The notes: generated by a model from the sequence alone, not told the origin. Numbered from the stretch's first letter, positions 12,008 to 24,790 are shown. The stretch is 64,000 nt of DNA from Diphasiastrum complanatum (GCA_029204225.1 CM055106.1:49055337-49119336); one strand, 5' to 3'. Program-made: numbers and translations.

Positions 12008-12019
12008 GCTCTGATACCA
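12008..12019 (-). other. Primer-binding site of element C
   Basis: GCTCTGATACCA on the plus strand reads TGGTATCAGAGC in element sense, directly inside the 5' LTR. This is the usual Copia complement to the 3' end of initiator methionine tRNA. Confidence 0.9.
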
Positions 12020-12757
12020 TGTAAAAATTACAGCAAATAAGGATCCTAAAACACTTGAAATGATGAGGGAAACAATAGATTATGATTTCATAAGATTAGC
12101 ACAAGTTGAACCATCAAAATCCATCAAAAATCTATGCTTGAACCTCACTAAATGGCCCAAATCCTTGAAGAAGGCTTCACACGTGTGAAAGTACGGCCTC
12201 CCACAGTCTGAGTACTGTACACCAGACCTACATTCAATCCTATAATCATTAGTAATCACAAGCACTCAAACAATTATGAACATAGCGGCAATTGCACCAT
12301 TATGAGAGAAAAATCATGAAATTGCTTGATTGATTTTGGTGAGATATACATGATCCATCACGGTTTTGGGCAGGTATGAGTAGCCCTAAACCTATCCCTA
12401 ATGCTAATTTTGGTGGATCTTTCATCCCTACCAAGTTAGGGTTGGAATCTTGGAGATCCCTCAACAATGCAAAAATTACCAAAAATAGCTCCTATTTTTT
12501 CTCCCTTGTATCTAAGCATAATTTGGACTCATTCCAAAGGTTCTAACACTTAGGTCTACTTGAGAACATCCTTATGAATGGAATCCTATGCTATTTGGCA
12601 CGTGTGACAAGCCACATCATGACCATCTAACTATTTACAAGTCATATGACCAAAACATATGATGTTTCACTATCTCTTACATCAATTTTACACATCAAGA
12701 TATAACTAGAACATGAAGAACCAAATAGAATGTAAATAGAATTGTGAATTTTTAACA
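12020..12757 (-). repeat. 5' LTR of element C (738 bp)
   Basis: It has the same ends as the LTR at 6544. It lacks a 12-bp segment and carries a replaced stretch near its outer (U3) edge, about 12655-12738, where some 80 bp stand in place of about 10-17 bp in the other LTR. Elsewhere the two copies differ at only a few bases. Confidence 0.92.
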
Positions 12758-12762
12758 GTTTC
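12758..12762. repeat. Target-site duplication of element C (right copy)
   Basis: GTTTC, identical to 6539-6543. It falls within one unit of the tandem CGTTTCGGAC-type motif of the host fossil B. Confidence 0.9.
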
Positions 12763-13468
12763 AGACATGTGTGCCGCGTTTCAGACCTGTTCAGCACCTT
12801 TCCAGTGACATAATGCAGCCAACAAACCTGCAAAACACTATTTTCCAGCCAAAAAACTCTCTTTTTCACTCAAATCTCCACCAAAATCCGTGATTTTTTA
12901 TGCAATGAGTTACAAATCCAACTCTCCTTGTAGTTGGCTACCTCCCAACACTACTCTCACTGAAAATGATGGAGGATACTGAGTTTTCCAGACCTATCCT
13001 ACTTGCTTGCACAAGTTTCACACAAAATCACAAAAGTAGGCTACAAATTCAATGAAATCACAGTTTCTCAGTTCCTAAATGCTTCATAACTGTGAATGGC
13101 AGTACTAGACACAGTCTAGTGTGATTTGCAGTTTCCCAAACAAACAAATGAGGGATATCTTGGCAAAACACTCTCACAAATGGCACTTTTCACACACTTC
13201 TTGGAAGTATTGTAAAAATCTCCCAACTCAACAGATTTTCAATTTGTCTGATGCTACCCTGGCCTTTTTGATGCCTCCGGGACTGTGTCTTCATTCCCCA
13301 CTGATGATTCTGAGCTCCAAAACCTGCAAGATGCACCAAGGAAGGATTCTTCCAACTTTTGCTCTCCAAGCTTTCACCTCCTGTGAAGGACTTTCTCACT
13401 TCATTGCGGAGCCTGTGACAAGCTGTATCCACTGATCAGGCACGCAGGACTATCGGGCTTTGATACCA
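12763..13468 (-). mobile_element. Copia fossil B, leader continuation and primer site
   Basis: This is the rest of B's long leader after the insertion of C. It ends at a primer-site-like sequence (TGGTATCAAAG in element sense, 13458-13468) that abuts the LTR at 13469. No coding function is recognised. Short frames here look accidental. Confidence 0.75.
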
Positions 13469-13808
<340 letters not shown>

Positions 13809-14491
13809 TGAAGCAATATCTGTTTCACTCCATCATCGGCTCATTGATGTATGCAATGATCTGTACTCGACCCGACATTGCATATTTGATCAATTCACTC
13901 AGCCAGTTCCTATCAAACCCATTGGAAAGCACTCACAAAAGTCATGAAGTACATCCAGACAACCAAACATCTTAGCATATGTTATGGAGGCAACCAACCT
14001 ACCAACATACTTGAAGGATACACAGATGCGGATTGGGCAGGAGATATTGAAACCAGAAGATCGACTTCTGGATTTGTATTTTTATACAATCAAGGTCCAA
14101 TCTCTTGGAACAGCCAAAAGCAGACCTCAGTAGCATTATCATCAACCGAAATAGAATACATTGCTACCACGAATGCTACAAAGGAGGCAATTTGGCTGAG
14201 GCACATGCTAGCAGAAATCGACTTTGCACAGTCACATCCAATGACCAACTTTTGTGACAACCAAAGCACCATAGCTCTCTCTCTCAATCCAAGATTTCAT
14301 TCTCGAAGCAAGCATATCGAAATCAGATATCACTAAAGTGCAAAGCAAGGAAGTATCATTAGTCTACTGCAGTACAGAATTAATGGCAGTAGATTACTTC
14401 ACAAAGGCTTTGTAAAAAAAGCACCACCTCAGATTCAACGACATGTTGAATCTGAAAATCAAAAGTTCTCAGGATCCACATTAAGGGGGAG
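13809..14491 (+). mobile_element. Copia fossil A, 3' piece (end of RT and RNase H)
   Basis: The plus-strand pol of fossil A resumes with HSIIGSLMYAM and CTRPDIAYLINSLSQF. RNase H follows, with GYTDADWAGDIETRRSTSG, SSTEIEYIATTNATKEAIWL and HSRSKHIEIRYH. A purine tract, AAGGGGGAG, ends at 14491, just before the LTR. Several breaks are evident. Together with 2769-3786 this shows where B entered and that A lost its RT core. Confidence 0.9.
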
Positions 14492-15108
14492 TGTTGAAAT
14501 TCGATGCTCAACCTCAAATTCATCCAATAATGAGCATCTTGAAAAACCAGAATCGGAAGGCTCGAATTTCTGAGCAGAGGATCGAAAAATTTAGGATCAA
14601 ATTTTCTATAATTTATCGATACCAGATGGACTCAAAAAATTTTATATTTTTCGAGTCAATATATATTTTTGAGTCATTGGACATTTTTCGATACTTGTAA
14701 ATTTCGATATTGTCGGTCTAAATCCGACCCAACAACTTCACGTTGACAGTCCGCCCACTTTGTCATTGCATTAACTATAATGAGGAAGCTGTAGTAACTG
14801 CAACAAAAGGTAGTTGTAGATATTTTGTAGTATATCAATACTAGAATCTTCATCAGAAAACTTCTTCTGATTATTCAAGTTTCTGTAACCAGCGTTATCA
14901 CGCTCAACGACTATAAGCTGAAATTATCACTTCAAGCATTGTATCACTGTTTGATATAGAGTGCAAATTTTCAGTACCACTACTGTATCATTTCATTGTG
15001 CATTTGTCTGAATCATTCAATTTGAACATTCCGGTGCTAATTGTGGCGCTTCCGATCCTACACCAAGCTCAGTCATTAGCTTCTGCACATTCTCACTGAT
15101 TTACAACA
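14492..15108 (+). repeat. 3' LTR of Copia fossil A (end uncertain)
   Basis: It starts TGTTGAAATTCGATG directly after the polypurine tract. The best end is TTACAACA at 15108, giving about 617 bp. The 5' LTR is absent from this window, so the right boundary rests only on the TG...CA rule. Confidence 0.65.
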
Positions 15109-15568
15109 GAAAGGTAGGTCTCTAGATGTTAAGGATAGTAGTAGCTTTGGAAAGCAATGCACTTAAGTGATTAGAGGCCACATTCTTACACATTTAAGGG
15201 CCATTGCATACCATCCAAAGACATCGTCCATTAGAGTTAAGCGGTATGTCTAAAGAATTTAAAGACAAACCCTATACTTTAAAGACAATGATTTTTTGAG
15301 CCATGTATCTACGTGTTTAAAGGCCATGTCTTAGCTCTTTAGAGGTGCAACACTTATAGGTAATACCTTGAAGCACTTAGAGATATATCCTTAAATTTTA
15401 GGGAGAACATGTTTCCAAGGATGTGACTTTAATGGGGAAAAGAGATGCCCTTAAAATTTAAGGACCCTAAACTTAAAAGACACACCTTCATCTTTTAGAG
15501 ACCATATCTCTCAAGAGTAACATCCTTAAGTGTGAATGGGTAATGTCCTTAAGCCATTAAAAGTGTGA

Positions 15569-15620
<52 letters not shown>

Positions 15621-15830
15621 TTTCGCGACTTAAAGGTTGCATCTTGTAGTACTTAAAGACATGTCCTTAAAATTTAAAGGTAGTGACATTCAAGAGCAAT
15701 ATCCTTAGGGATAAAGACCATATTCTAAATTGTTTGAAGGTGTAGCCTAGCTCTTAAAGGCAATACCCTTAGATGTTAAAGCCCACGTTTCTAATTTTGG
15801 GTACTACAATCCCTAAAAGGCTTTCCTAAA
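15109..15830. repeat. Degenerate minisatellite of CTTAA / TTAAAGG units
   Basis: Variants of TTTAAAGGCCAT and CCTTAAG recur every 25-45 bp through about 0.7 kb, for example TTTAAGGGCCAT, TTTAAAGGCCATG, CCTTAAATTTTAGGG and CTTAAAGGCAAT. The units are short, diverged and partly self-complementary. No coding frame is present. The array is split by the poly-C run at 15571-15620. Confidence 0.65.
15571..15620. repeat. Poly-C tract, 50 bp
   Basis: Fifty uninterrupted C residues lie between AAGTGTGAAA and TTTCGCGACTT. The length may be affected by sequencing or assembly. Confidence 0.9.
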
Positions 15831-15849
15831 GGTCATTTGAGCAAGAAAT

Positions 15850-16175
15850 GGAGTCTCATTCATAAATGGACACTTTGAGCTAGATCTTAGACCATGATCA
15901 AGAGGCCCAGATCTATAGATATGGATTACGACCATGAATCGACATTAGTCCAATACAATGAAATCCCCTCCTTATAGTCGTACCTCTAAGAGCTTGAAAA
16001 ACTCTTATTGAATGGGGAGCACGAAGTAATAGAGAAGGCCCTTGGGATTGGATCTAGCAATATTCTTTGTTACTCATTTAGGGCACAACCACCTTTAGAA
16101 GTAGTGCCCCTTGAAATCCTTTAGCACTTTTCGGTTGGACCAATTCTATACCCAAAAGGTGCCTAACAGTTGACA
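15850..16175 (+). mobile_element. Ty3/Gypsy-type LTR fossil
   Basis: The segment around 15985-16170 aligns by eye with the end of the Ty3/Gypsy LTR at 30020-30238. Shared blocks are CTCTAAGAGCTTGAAAAACT versus a CTGAGAGCCTAGAAAACT-like block, GGGGAGCACG, AATAGAGAAGGCC, TAGGGC and GGTTGGACCAA, ending near CCTAACA. It is an old, diverged LTR remnant with no adjoining coding region. Confidence 0.6.
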
Positions 16176-16239
16176 ACAAGAATCCACCACATGTTATATG
16201 TTTCAAGTTGGAAATGAGATCTTTTCTTAATCCAACAAG

Positions 16240-16575
16240 AAACAAGACACCATAGCCCTATCCCAACAATAGTTGAGTTTAAAGCTCATAATAGTGCAGC
16301 AAAAGAAGCAATTTGGCTTAAGCAAATCTTGACTGAAGCTGGAATATCACAAGTGCATGAAACCATCATGTATTGTTATAGTCAAAGTGGAATCCAACTA
16401 GCGAGGAATGTTGCATACTCCACTTAGTACAAAAGACACTGAAGTGAGGTATCACTTCATTCGAGAGAAGTTGACATACGACATTGGAGTGAAAACCAGC
16501 TAGAGGATATCATCACCAAATCGTTGTGGAGAGATATATTTGAAGAGTTTAGCGAGAAACTCTCCATAGTTTAAG
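16240..16575 (+). mobile_element. Copia RNase H shard
   Basis: The plus strand reads a decayed RNase H end, including AAKEAIWLKQILTEAGIS and RYHFIREKL. This corresponds to the stretch just before a Copia 3' LTR. Broken, with several breaks. No LTR is recognised after it. Confidence 0.7.
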
Positions 16576-18741
<2,166 letters not shown>

Positions 18742-19360
18742 GGGTGGGGGAGTCATGGGCCATAGCCACTGTTCATGCACAACTACTTTTGGATGAGGAG
18801 ATCTTATCTTGAGCAAGAGTTTTGGGATGTCCAACATTAGTTTGTAATGTACTAGCAGTGAGGAACTCAACCGAAAATTGGCCTACGATTTCAAATCTTT
18901 GTAGGCCTTATTTAAGTCTAATTCCTTGAGGTGCTAAAGGGTGTGTCCCCATTGAATGTTCTTGGGGATGGACCCCAAAGTCAAAAAAAAATGTTGACCA
19001 AGATTTTGGGAGAGGTGTTTGTGCACATGAGGACATATGCACAATTGATGCACACCACATGATTTCTCCTCACATTTCAAAAATTACAACAATAGTGACA
19101 TTTCATTGTTGACCCTAGGAAGGGGTAAATTACGTCTTTGCAAAATTCACATTATTTTGCATCATTCTTACTCATGGGGAGCTAGGTCACGAATAGCGGA
19201 ACTATGAATTGAACTCCTTTGGATAAGGGGGTATGTCCTCACAAAAGTAATAGGTTTTGGTGTGGTTCATAATGGGGACTAGCGCTAAGTGTATGTGGTC
19301 AAACCATCTAGTTGCATGCGCATCTATGTGTGACCAACGCTCCAAAGGTGGGTGAGAGAG
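18742..19360. other. Intergenic, nothing recognised
   Basis: No domain, RNA gene or ordered repeat seen. Confidence 0.5.
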
Positions 19361-19365
19361 GGTGT

Positions 19366-19396
<31 letters not shown>

Positions 19397-19404
19397 GGGG
19401 GGGG
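19361..19404. repeat. (GT)n followed by poly-G (about 25 G)
   Basis: A short GT run changes into an uninterrupted G run ending at 19404. G-rich single strands of this type can form quadruplexes. Confidence 0.95.
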
Positions 19405-19945
19405 TTTAGGGTCTTTGGGGCCAGCCTACTAGGCTCTCAAATGATCCCACGGCATACTAGTTTTCAGTTTTATAAGCTGTCTAAAGGTGGCTTTGGTTTG
19501 CCTATGGGACAATCTTCATGCAAAAGTTACATCCAAGAAATTTAAAAAAAAGGTTATATCCAAGAATGAGTTTGCCCGGTGGCCAGGGCCCATGCTTCTA
19601 ACTTTAAGATAAGATGGGGGAGGCGTGTGATGATGTTTCTAGAGGGAAAAAATTGGGTGTCGATGAATGATTTATAGGCGTCCACGTGTTTGAGGTAAAA
19701 GGCCTCGACATTTGTGCAACATTAAAGAGGGCTGGGCTGACCAGGCCAAGTCCCAGTCCCCTTTTTTATTACTGCATTTAGGCATGAATTAAATTATTAT
19801 TATGAATCGACATTCTCTGGTGACATCTTCGCGATTATTTTTATTATCCATTTAGCATTAGGCTTTACCTCTTCCAGCTTCAGCATTTCAGCTCGCTTGC
19901 TTGCTTTTTTAAGTAGGAGAGACATATTTCTGTTTAATCTGGAAC
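19405..19945. other. Region upstream of the RING-H2 gene
   Basis: It probably contains the promoter of the gene at 20668, but no decisive TATA box or known element was picked out. The last 150 bp are pyrimidine-rich, as in many plant leaders. Confidence 0.35.
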
Positions 19946-19949
19946 TCGG

Positions 19950-20660
19950 AAGTCTTCGTTGCTCAGAAGTAGAACAGCACCAGCACCAGCATTGTTGGGC
20001 ATTTACGTCTTTGCCTATTTGCAGTGACTAGGTGTTCTGCAGCAGGTGCTACGTGATTTGAAAGGCTGTTACGTTCAGTATGGAGTACATCTTGTTGTTT
20101 TTAAAACTGCTTAACTATTCCTTTAGGCGTTTGGTTTTGTTTGATTTAAGTTTCAACCTCAGGCTTTGTCACCAGAAAACAGATGACATGACGTAATTTA
20201 GTAATTTACGTTCTCCGGGAGGTTTTGTTGTGCCGTACTTCTGCATCTTTGTTGTCCTGTTGGCGCTTAATCACGCGGGATCATTATAATTTAACTTCTT
20301 CTCCGTTGCGTAGAGTTAGAACAGGGACATCATTTTTGCCCAATTGTCCGTCCACACATGTTTGCCTATTTGCAGTGGCTACTAGCCAGGTTTTCTGGAC
20401 GTATTCTGCAGGTGTTTCGAGTTCAGATAGACTTTTACATTTAGTTGGAGTAAATCCTGTTGTTCTTAACATGTGCTCAAGTATTTCTTTTTTATTTGCT
20501 CAATGCCAGCCCCCGGTTTAATCAGATGCCACAAGGTGTCTGTAGCACATGACATATTCACGTCTTCCTGGAGGTGTTGGTTTTTTGTGCTTCTTCATCT
20601 TCGTTGTTTTGTCTCTCTGTGATTACGCCGCATGATCATTATATTCGAACCCCCTCTCCA
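19950..20660 (+). repeat. Tandem duplication of about 350 bp in the 5' leader of the RING-H2 gene
   Basis: Two diverged copies, about 19950-20305 and 20306-20660, share ordered blocks. These are TTTGCCTATTTGCAGTG (20013 and 20361), GGAGTACATCTTGTTGTT versus GGAGTAAATCCTGTTGTT, GGAGGTTTTGTTGTGC versus GGAGGTGTTGGTTTTTTGTGC, and GGATCATTATAATTT versus TGATCATTATATTCG followed by CTTCTCC/CCTCTCC. The second copy ends just inside the longest reading frame, which argues that the first in-frame ATG at 20632 is leader. Confidence 0.75.
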
Positions 20661-20667
20661 CCTTCTG

Positions 20668-21540
20668 ATGTCGGATAATAACTATGGCATGTCGCAGTTT
20701 GACGACTTCAACTCACGATTCGACCCTAGTATTGCCATTATAATATTTGTGGTAATGACATCATTGATAATTTTTGGCTTCGTTGCTGTGTATATAAGCG
20801 TCTGTCTCGCATCCGAAAGAGATACCGATTCATTAGAGCATCCTTCCTCGGGGCAAAGGCAAGAGAGGTTATCTCAGGGCCTTGACAAAGCGATGATAGC
20901 ATCTCTGCCGTGCCTGAGATATTCATCAGTGCAGAAAGGGAAGCAAGAGAAAGTTATAACGGAATGCCCCGTGTGCCTCACAGAATTTGGGGAAAATGAA
21001 TACATCCGCTTCCTGCCAAGGTGTGGTCATGCTTTCCATCTCGATTGCATTGATATGTGGCTCTTTTCTCATTCAAACTGTCCGTTATGCAGACGGAGTC
21101 TTCTCCCCTTGACAAATTATTGTCATACATTTGAAATGGACATAGAATCGGCAGTTTTTGAGAGCAGAAACTCGAGGTTGATTGGTAGATCCAGCCATTC
21201 GTCACCTGAGGGACCTTGTGAGTTAAGCGTGGCCATAAATGATGCAGCAGCCGAACCTAACAACATAAACAAAACTTCGGACAGAGTCACAATTGAGCAA
21301 TCCAGCTTGGTTGTGTCAAGAGATTTGGAGGAAGTTATCTTGGAACAATTATTGGCCTCAAGGGAAGGCAAAAGAGCTTGTCGCGAGTCTGCTTCGAGAA
21401 GATCATACTCAGCAGGAGCTTCAAACTCTTCAGAGCAAAAAGCATTGCGTGGGACAAGCCAATTCGACCCCAATTTGAACATGACGAATCGTCTGATTCA
21501 TGCAAAAAGTTGTTCGAATATTGTGGATTATGTAATATAG
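20668..21540 (+). CDS. RING-H2 finger E3 ubiquitin ligase, ATL-type
   Basis: This gene encodes a probable membrane-anchored E3 ubiquitin ligase. The frame is open from 20632 (302 codons). I prefer the ATG at 20668 (MSDNNYGM, 290 residues) because the earlier ATG lies in duplicated leader sequence. Counting from 20632, one hydrophobic segment spans about 34-59, followed by a basic-acidic linker. A GLD motif at 83-85 starts the ATL signature. The RING-H2 finger has C112, C115, C131, H133, H136, C139, C150 and C153, with the family's WL before the last pair. The C-terminal half is Ser-rich and low complexity with no known domain. ATL proteins use the RING to recruit an E2 and usually sit in the plasma membrane or endomembranes, often in stress or growth responses. 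The substrate is unknown. It is intronless, as most ATL genes are. It is the only convincing intact host gene here. Confidence 0.9.
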   Translation: MSDNNYGMSQFDDFNSRFDPSIAIIIFVVMTSLIIFGFVAVYISVCLASERDTDSLEHPSSGQRQERLSQGLDKAMIASLPCLRYSSVQKGKQEKVITECPVCLTEFGENEYIRFLPRCGHAFHLDCIDMWLFSHSNCPLCRRSLLPLTNYCHTFEMDIESAVFESRNSRLIGRSSHSSPEGPCELSVAINDAAAEPNNINKTSDRVTIEQSSLVVSRDLEEVILEQLLASREGKRACRESASRRSYSAGASNSSEQKALRGTSQFDPNLNMTNRLIHAKSCSNIVDYVI

Positions 21541-22060
21541 CAGCACACATTTGCAGTTGCAGTTCCGCCAGCTTAGAGTCCGCGGTTACTTACGTTTGCT
21601 CTGTGAGAATTACCGAAAAAATTAGGCTTCAATCATCTCTTCTGATGCCATCCAGTAAATTGGTGGTTGGCACTGTTACTGTCAGCCTGTGTGACATATT
21701 GTAACTTACAGGTATGTGTTTTGGTTTATACAAAAGCGTCTCTTAAGCTTTAGCCCCAAGTATTTGTAAAATGAAGTCGTACCATATGCTCAGCAGAAGG
21801 ACCTCTGGATTTTTTTATGTATTTGGGAATGTATTTTGTAGTGACCTCTTCACCACGTTTAATCTAGGTTCATTTGTGACATCCTTCAAGTGAGAGTTGT
21901 CAATGAAACCCCATTGAACCATGGGAAAGATTACTGGGAAGTCCTTTCCCTAGGGTATAGTTAAGAGGCATCCCTCTGAGGCTAAATTTATTTAAATAGG
22001 TCGCACACACTCACTTACGGGCTGTTGATTTTTTTTGAGACATGCTCTTTTACAATTTCA
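21541..22060 (+). other. 3' flank of the RING-H2 gene
   Basis: The 3' untranslated region and terminator are expected here. T-rich sequence around 21800-21840 could contain the poly-A site, but no signal is decisive. No other feature is seen. Confidence 0.4.
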
Positions 22061-22443
22061 AGATTCATAATAAGATGGCAAGAGGTATTGAGTGGCTTTC
22101 AGAAGCCGAATATGTTATTGCCACACAGGCCACTAAGGAGGCAATTTGGATTAGACTTCTACTCAACGACTTGGATATTTTTTGACCTCTACCTACTGCT
22201 TTGTTATGTGACAATTTAAGTTGCATAAATGTATCTTTGAATCCTAGATATCATTCTAGAACAAAGCATATATAGATTCAGTTTCCTTTGTCAAGGAAAA
22301 AGTTCATGACAAGGAAATTGAGCTAATTTACGTGCAAAAAAAAAAAATCAGGCTGCATTTACCAAGGCTCTACCAAGGGATGCGCACTTGAAATTTATGA
22401 TGTTAAATTTTTAGAAGTGTTTGTAGTCGAATTAAGGGAGAGT
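22060..22443 (+). mobile_element. Copia RNase H shard with polypurine tract
   Basis: Decayed RNase H sequence reads WLSEAEYVIATQATKEAIW-like and SLNPRYHSRTKHI-like in pieces. It is followed by an AAGGGAGAG purine tract that runs into a TGTTGG LTR start at 22444. Broken, with several breaks. Confidence 0.75.
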
Positions 22444-23370
22444 GTTGGAATTTTAATTTCACTCCAAACTCTTCATGTCACAGCCACTATGTCTGTCAAA
22501 TTCGAGCAAAATTCGACAGTCTGTATTTTTACTCTAGATTCGAATAACAGGAAATCAATATTCCTCAGAATTTCTTTCGAACATTTCTCTATTTGAATAT
22601 TGTTCAACCTTTATTCAAATTCGAATTTTGTTTGACAATCTACAATCTTCATTCAATTTTTATTTGATAGTTGACAATCTTCATTCGAATTATTCAACAC
22701 TCCAGACTCAATCAGTTATTCGACACTCCTCTGACACCCATTCGATTCAATCCTCATTCGAATTTCTCACGTGTCAACCACAACTATCTGAAATACTTCT
22801 ACTACACTTTTTGACAGAAATAAGCAAGTCTTTGTCACACATTTCAAAAAGAATTTTTTATGGTGATCATATGGATATCAGTACACATTAACTACAGTCC
22901 AACTACTATTCTAGGATAGTAGAATTTAAGATATTTCTATGAATAGAAGCCAAAATTGCCACAAATGTATGTTGTCTATGTAAGCTATCCCATAGCAGTG
23001 TGTCAATGTAGCCATAGCTACAAGGTTTCAAGTTGTAGACTTGAAACTCCTTAAAGTTTTATATTTCCTGATCTTTGTCATTTGAAAAACAAAACACTAT
23101 TTTTTGAATAGTTTTTCTAGCGATCAGTCTTCAAATTTAGATTATGATCTTGAGCTCTATCACGTTCAGTTTTCATAGTAATAGAACTTAGACAATTCAG
23201 TTATGTACCTCTTTTGAAAGATATAAAGCTCAAAATGCAAAATTTCAGTTGAGTACTCCAATATTTTAGCATTGTCTGTGAATGTCTGATTCATTTATTT
23301 TCTCAACTATTGATAATTGCAAAGGCAAGGTCAGGGTAGATTAATGTCATTCTGCTATCAGACATTTATC
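22444..23370 (+). repeat. LTR belonging to the RNase H shard (right end uncertain)
   Basis: It begins TGTTGGAATTTTAATTTC just after the polypurine tract. The interior repeats ATTCGAAT-type words (CATTCGAATT, TATTCGA, AATTCGAAT), which is typical of one Copia LTR group. I could not fix the end, and anywhere from 23270 to 23370 is possible. Confidence 0.5.
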
Positions 23371-23476
23371 ATAACATCGTGATCTTCCTTTGATCATGGT
23401 TTATTCCATATTTTAAAAAGTGAGTACATTGCAAGAACTTGTTGAATGCAAAGCAAATAGGGAGTCAACTTACTTC

Positions 23477-23533
23477 ACGCACATGCGCATGCGCGTGCGC
23501 ACACACACACCCCAACAACAACAACAACAACAA
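23477..23533. repeat. Alternating CA/CG tract then (CAA)n
   Basis: About 33 bp of almost perfect purine-pyrimidine alternation, mixing CA, TG and CG steps, is followed by about six CAA triplets. Such tracts favour Z-DNA. Confidence 0.9.
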
Positions 23534-23609
23534 CAAAGCCACATAGCTGGGAAAAAGATCTGAACCATAGTAAACCCTTTATAGGATGCAGCACTTCATT
23601 CAATTGTTT

Positions 23610-24570
23610 TCCTTTTGATTTGAAGTTTAACGAAAGTGGTGAAAGGAAAGACACTAGAGGAGGCATTCAATGGTATCAAGCCCAAGGTGGGTACTTTGCA
23701 TGTTTTTTGTTGTATGACATACACTCGTATTCCCAAGAACAAAAAGAAAAAATTGGATGCAAAGTCATTCAAGTGTATATTTTTTAGATACAATGAAGAG
23801 CAAAAGCTCTATAGATTGTAAGATCTTACCAGCAGAAAGATGATCATAAGTCTAAATGTGATCTATGATGAGGATTACTCATCTCCTTTGAAAGAACATG
23901 AGAAGATGCACATAAGTGAATTCATTTCAATAACTGATTCCAAATTTGAAGACCCAAGTCTAGATCTTAGAGGTCCATGAAGATGGTCAAGTGCAAGAGC
24001 ATAGTCTCATGCATGAGCATGAGAAGAGCTAGTGTAGGGTATAGAAAACAAAATACAGAAGTTGCATGGAACACACAGTCATCATCTTCATCACTTCTTC
24101 CTTCTAAGAGTCTACCAAAGTATTACTTGTAAATATTGAAAGAAATGAGAGATGCTTGAAGGTAGTGAGTGTGACAACCAAGGTGTTAAAATGTCTTACA
24201 AGAAACCTATGCAATGTCTGAGTCAACAGACGAATTTTGCACTTATGACTACTATCTTGGATTCACACAAGCCACATTCATTCGTTGAAGCAACAAATGA
24301 GAAGATATGGCATCAAACCATGCAAAAAAAGTAACGTTATTTTCAAAAATGATTTGTGCCAAAAAAAATCCCATTGGGTGCAAATGGGTCTATAAGACCA
24401 AATACGAAGCGAGTTGGAGCATAAACAACAAGGCTGGTTGTGAAAGGCTAAATACACAACGGAAGGAATGGATTATGATGTGACTTTTGCACATGTGAGA
24501 ACTATGAATGTTGCCTACATGGCTATTTGGCTTAAGAGGTACTTGGTGATGTGCACATCACTCAAGTAGA
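23610..24570 (+). mobile_element. Copia fossil: end of integrase to start of RT
   Basis: The plus strand reads the integrase-RT linker, with LEEAFNGIKPKVGTLHVF then YTRIPKNKKKKLDAKSF. A later block resembles the start of RT (SFVEATNEKIWHQTM). Broken, with many breaks. No LTR is recognised. Confidence 0.75.
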
Positions 24571-24639
24571 TCCTACTATTCTACATTGTGATTGCCAGAG
24601 TTGTATTTGGCTAGCCCAAAATCATGTGCATCATGTTCG

Positions 24640-24790
24640 TACGAAGAGAGTGGTCATTCATATGTTTTGAGAGTTAAAGACTTAAAACAAGGAGCTTGAT
24701 TACATAGGAGATTCCATTAAGGAATGTGAACTTGTTCAATCTATCTTGAAAGGACTAAGTGTGGATTTTGCTAACTTGGTGCAAGGCCGG
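24640..24790 (+). mobile_element. Copia gag shard (C-related family)
   Basis: A short plus-strand stretch corresponds to residues about 125-165 of the gag of element C (LRVKEL...IGDPIKDEELVQ...NLVQG). It is the same gag family as the minus-strand shard at 25113 but in the opposite orientation. Confidence 0.65.

Larger units (their letters stand above)
6544..12757 (-). mobile_element. Element C: complete Ty1/Copia element, looks whole
   Basis: A 6.2-kb minus-strand element is bounded by TG...CA LTRs at 6544-7225 and 12020-12757 and flanked by GTTTC duplications. A primer-binding site resembling the initiator-Met type (TGGTATCAGAGC in element sense) adjoins the LTR at 12008-12019. One uninterrupted 1322-residue gag-pol frame fills 7240-11208, in the Copia order gag, protease, integrase, RT, RNase H. 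The two LTRs differ by only a few substitutions that I could see, plus two indel blocks, so insertion is recent. It sits inside the leader of fossil B. G at 60982 is a close relative in inverted orientation. Confidence 0.95.

Noticed and set aside
20225-20521. A 98-codon frame upstream of the RING-H2 gene
   Set aside because: It sits in the duplicated leader, has no domain, and is not maintained between the two leader copies.
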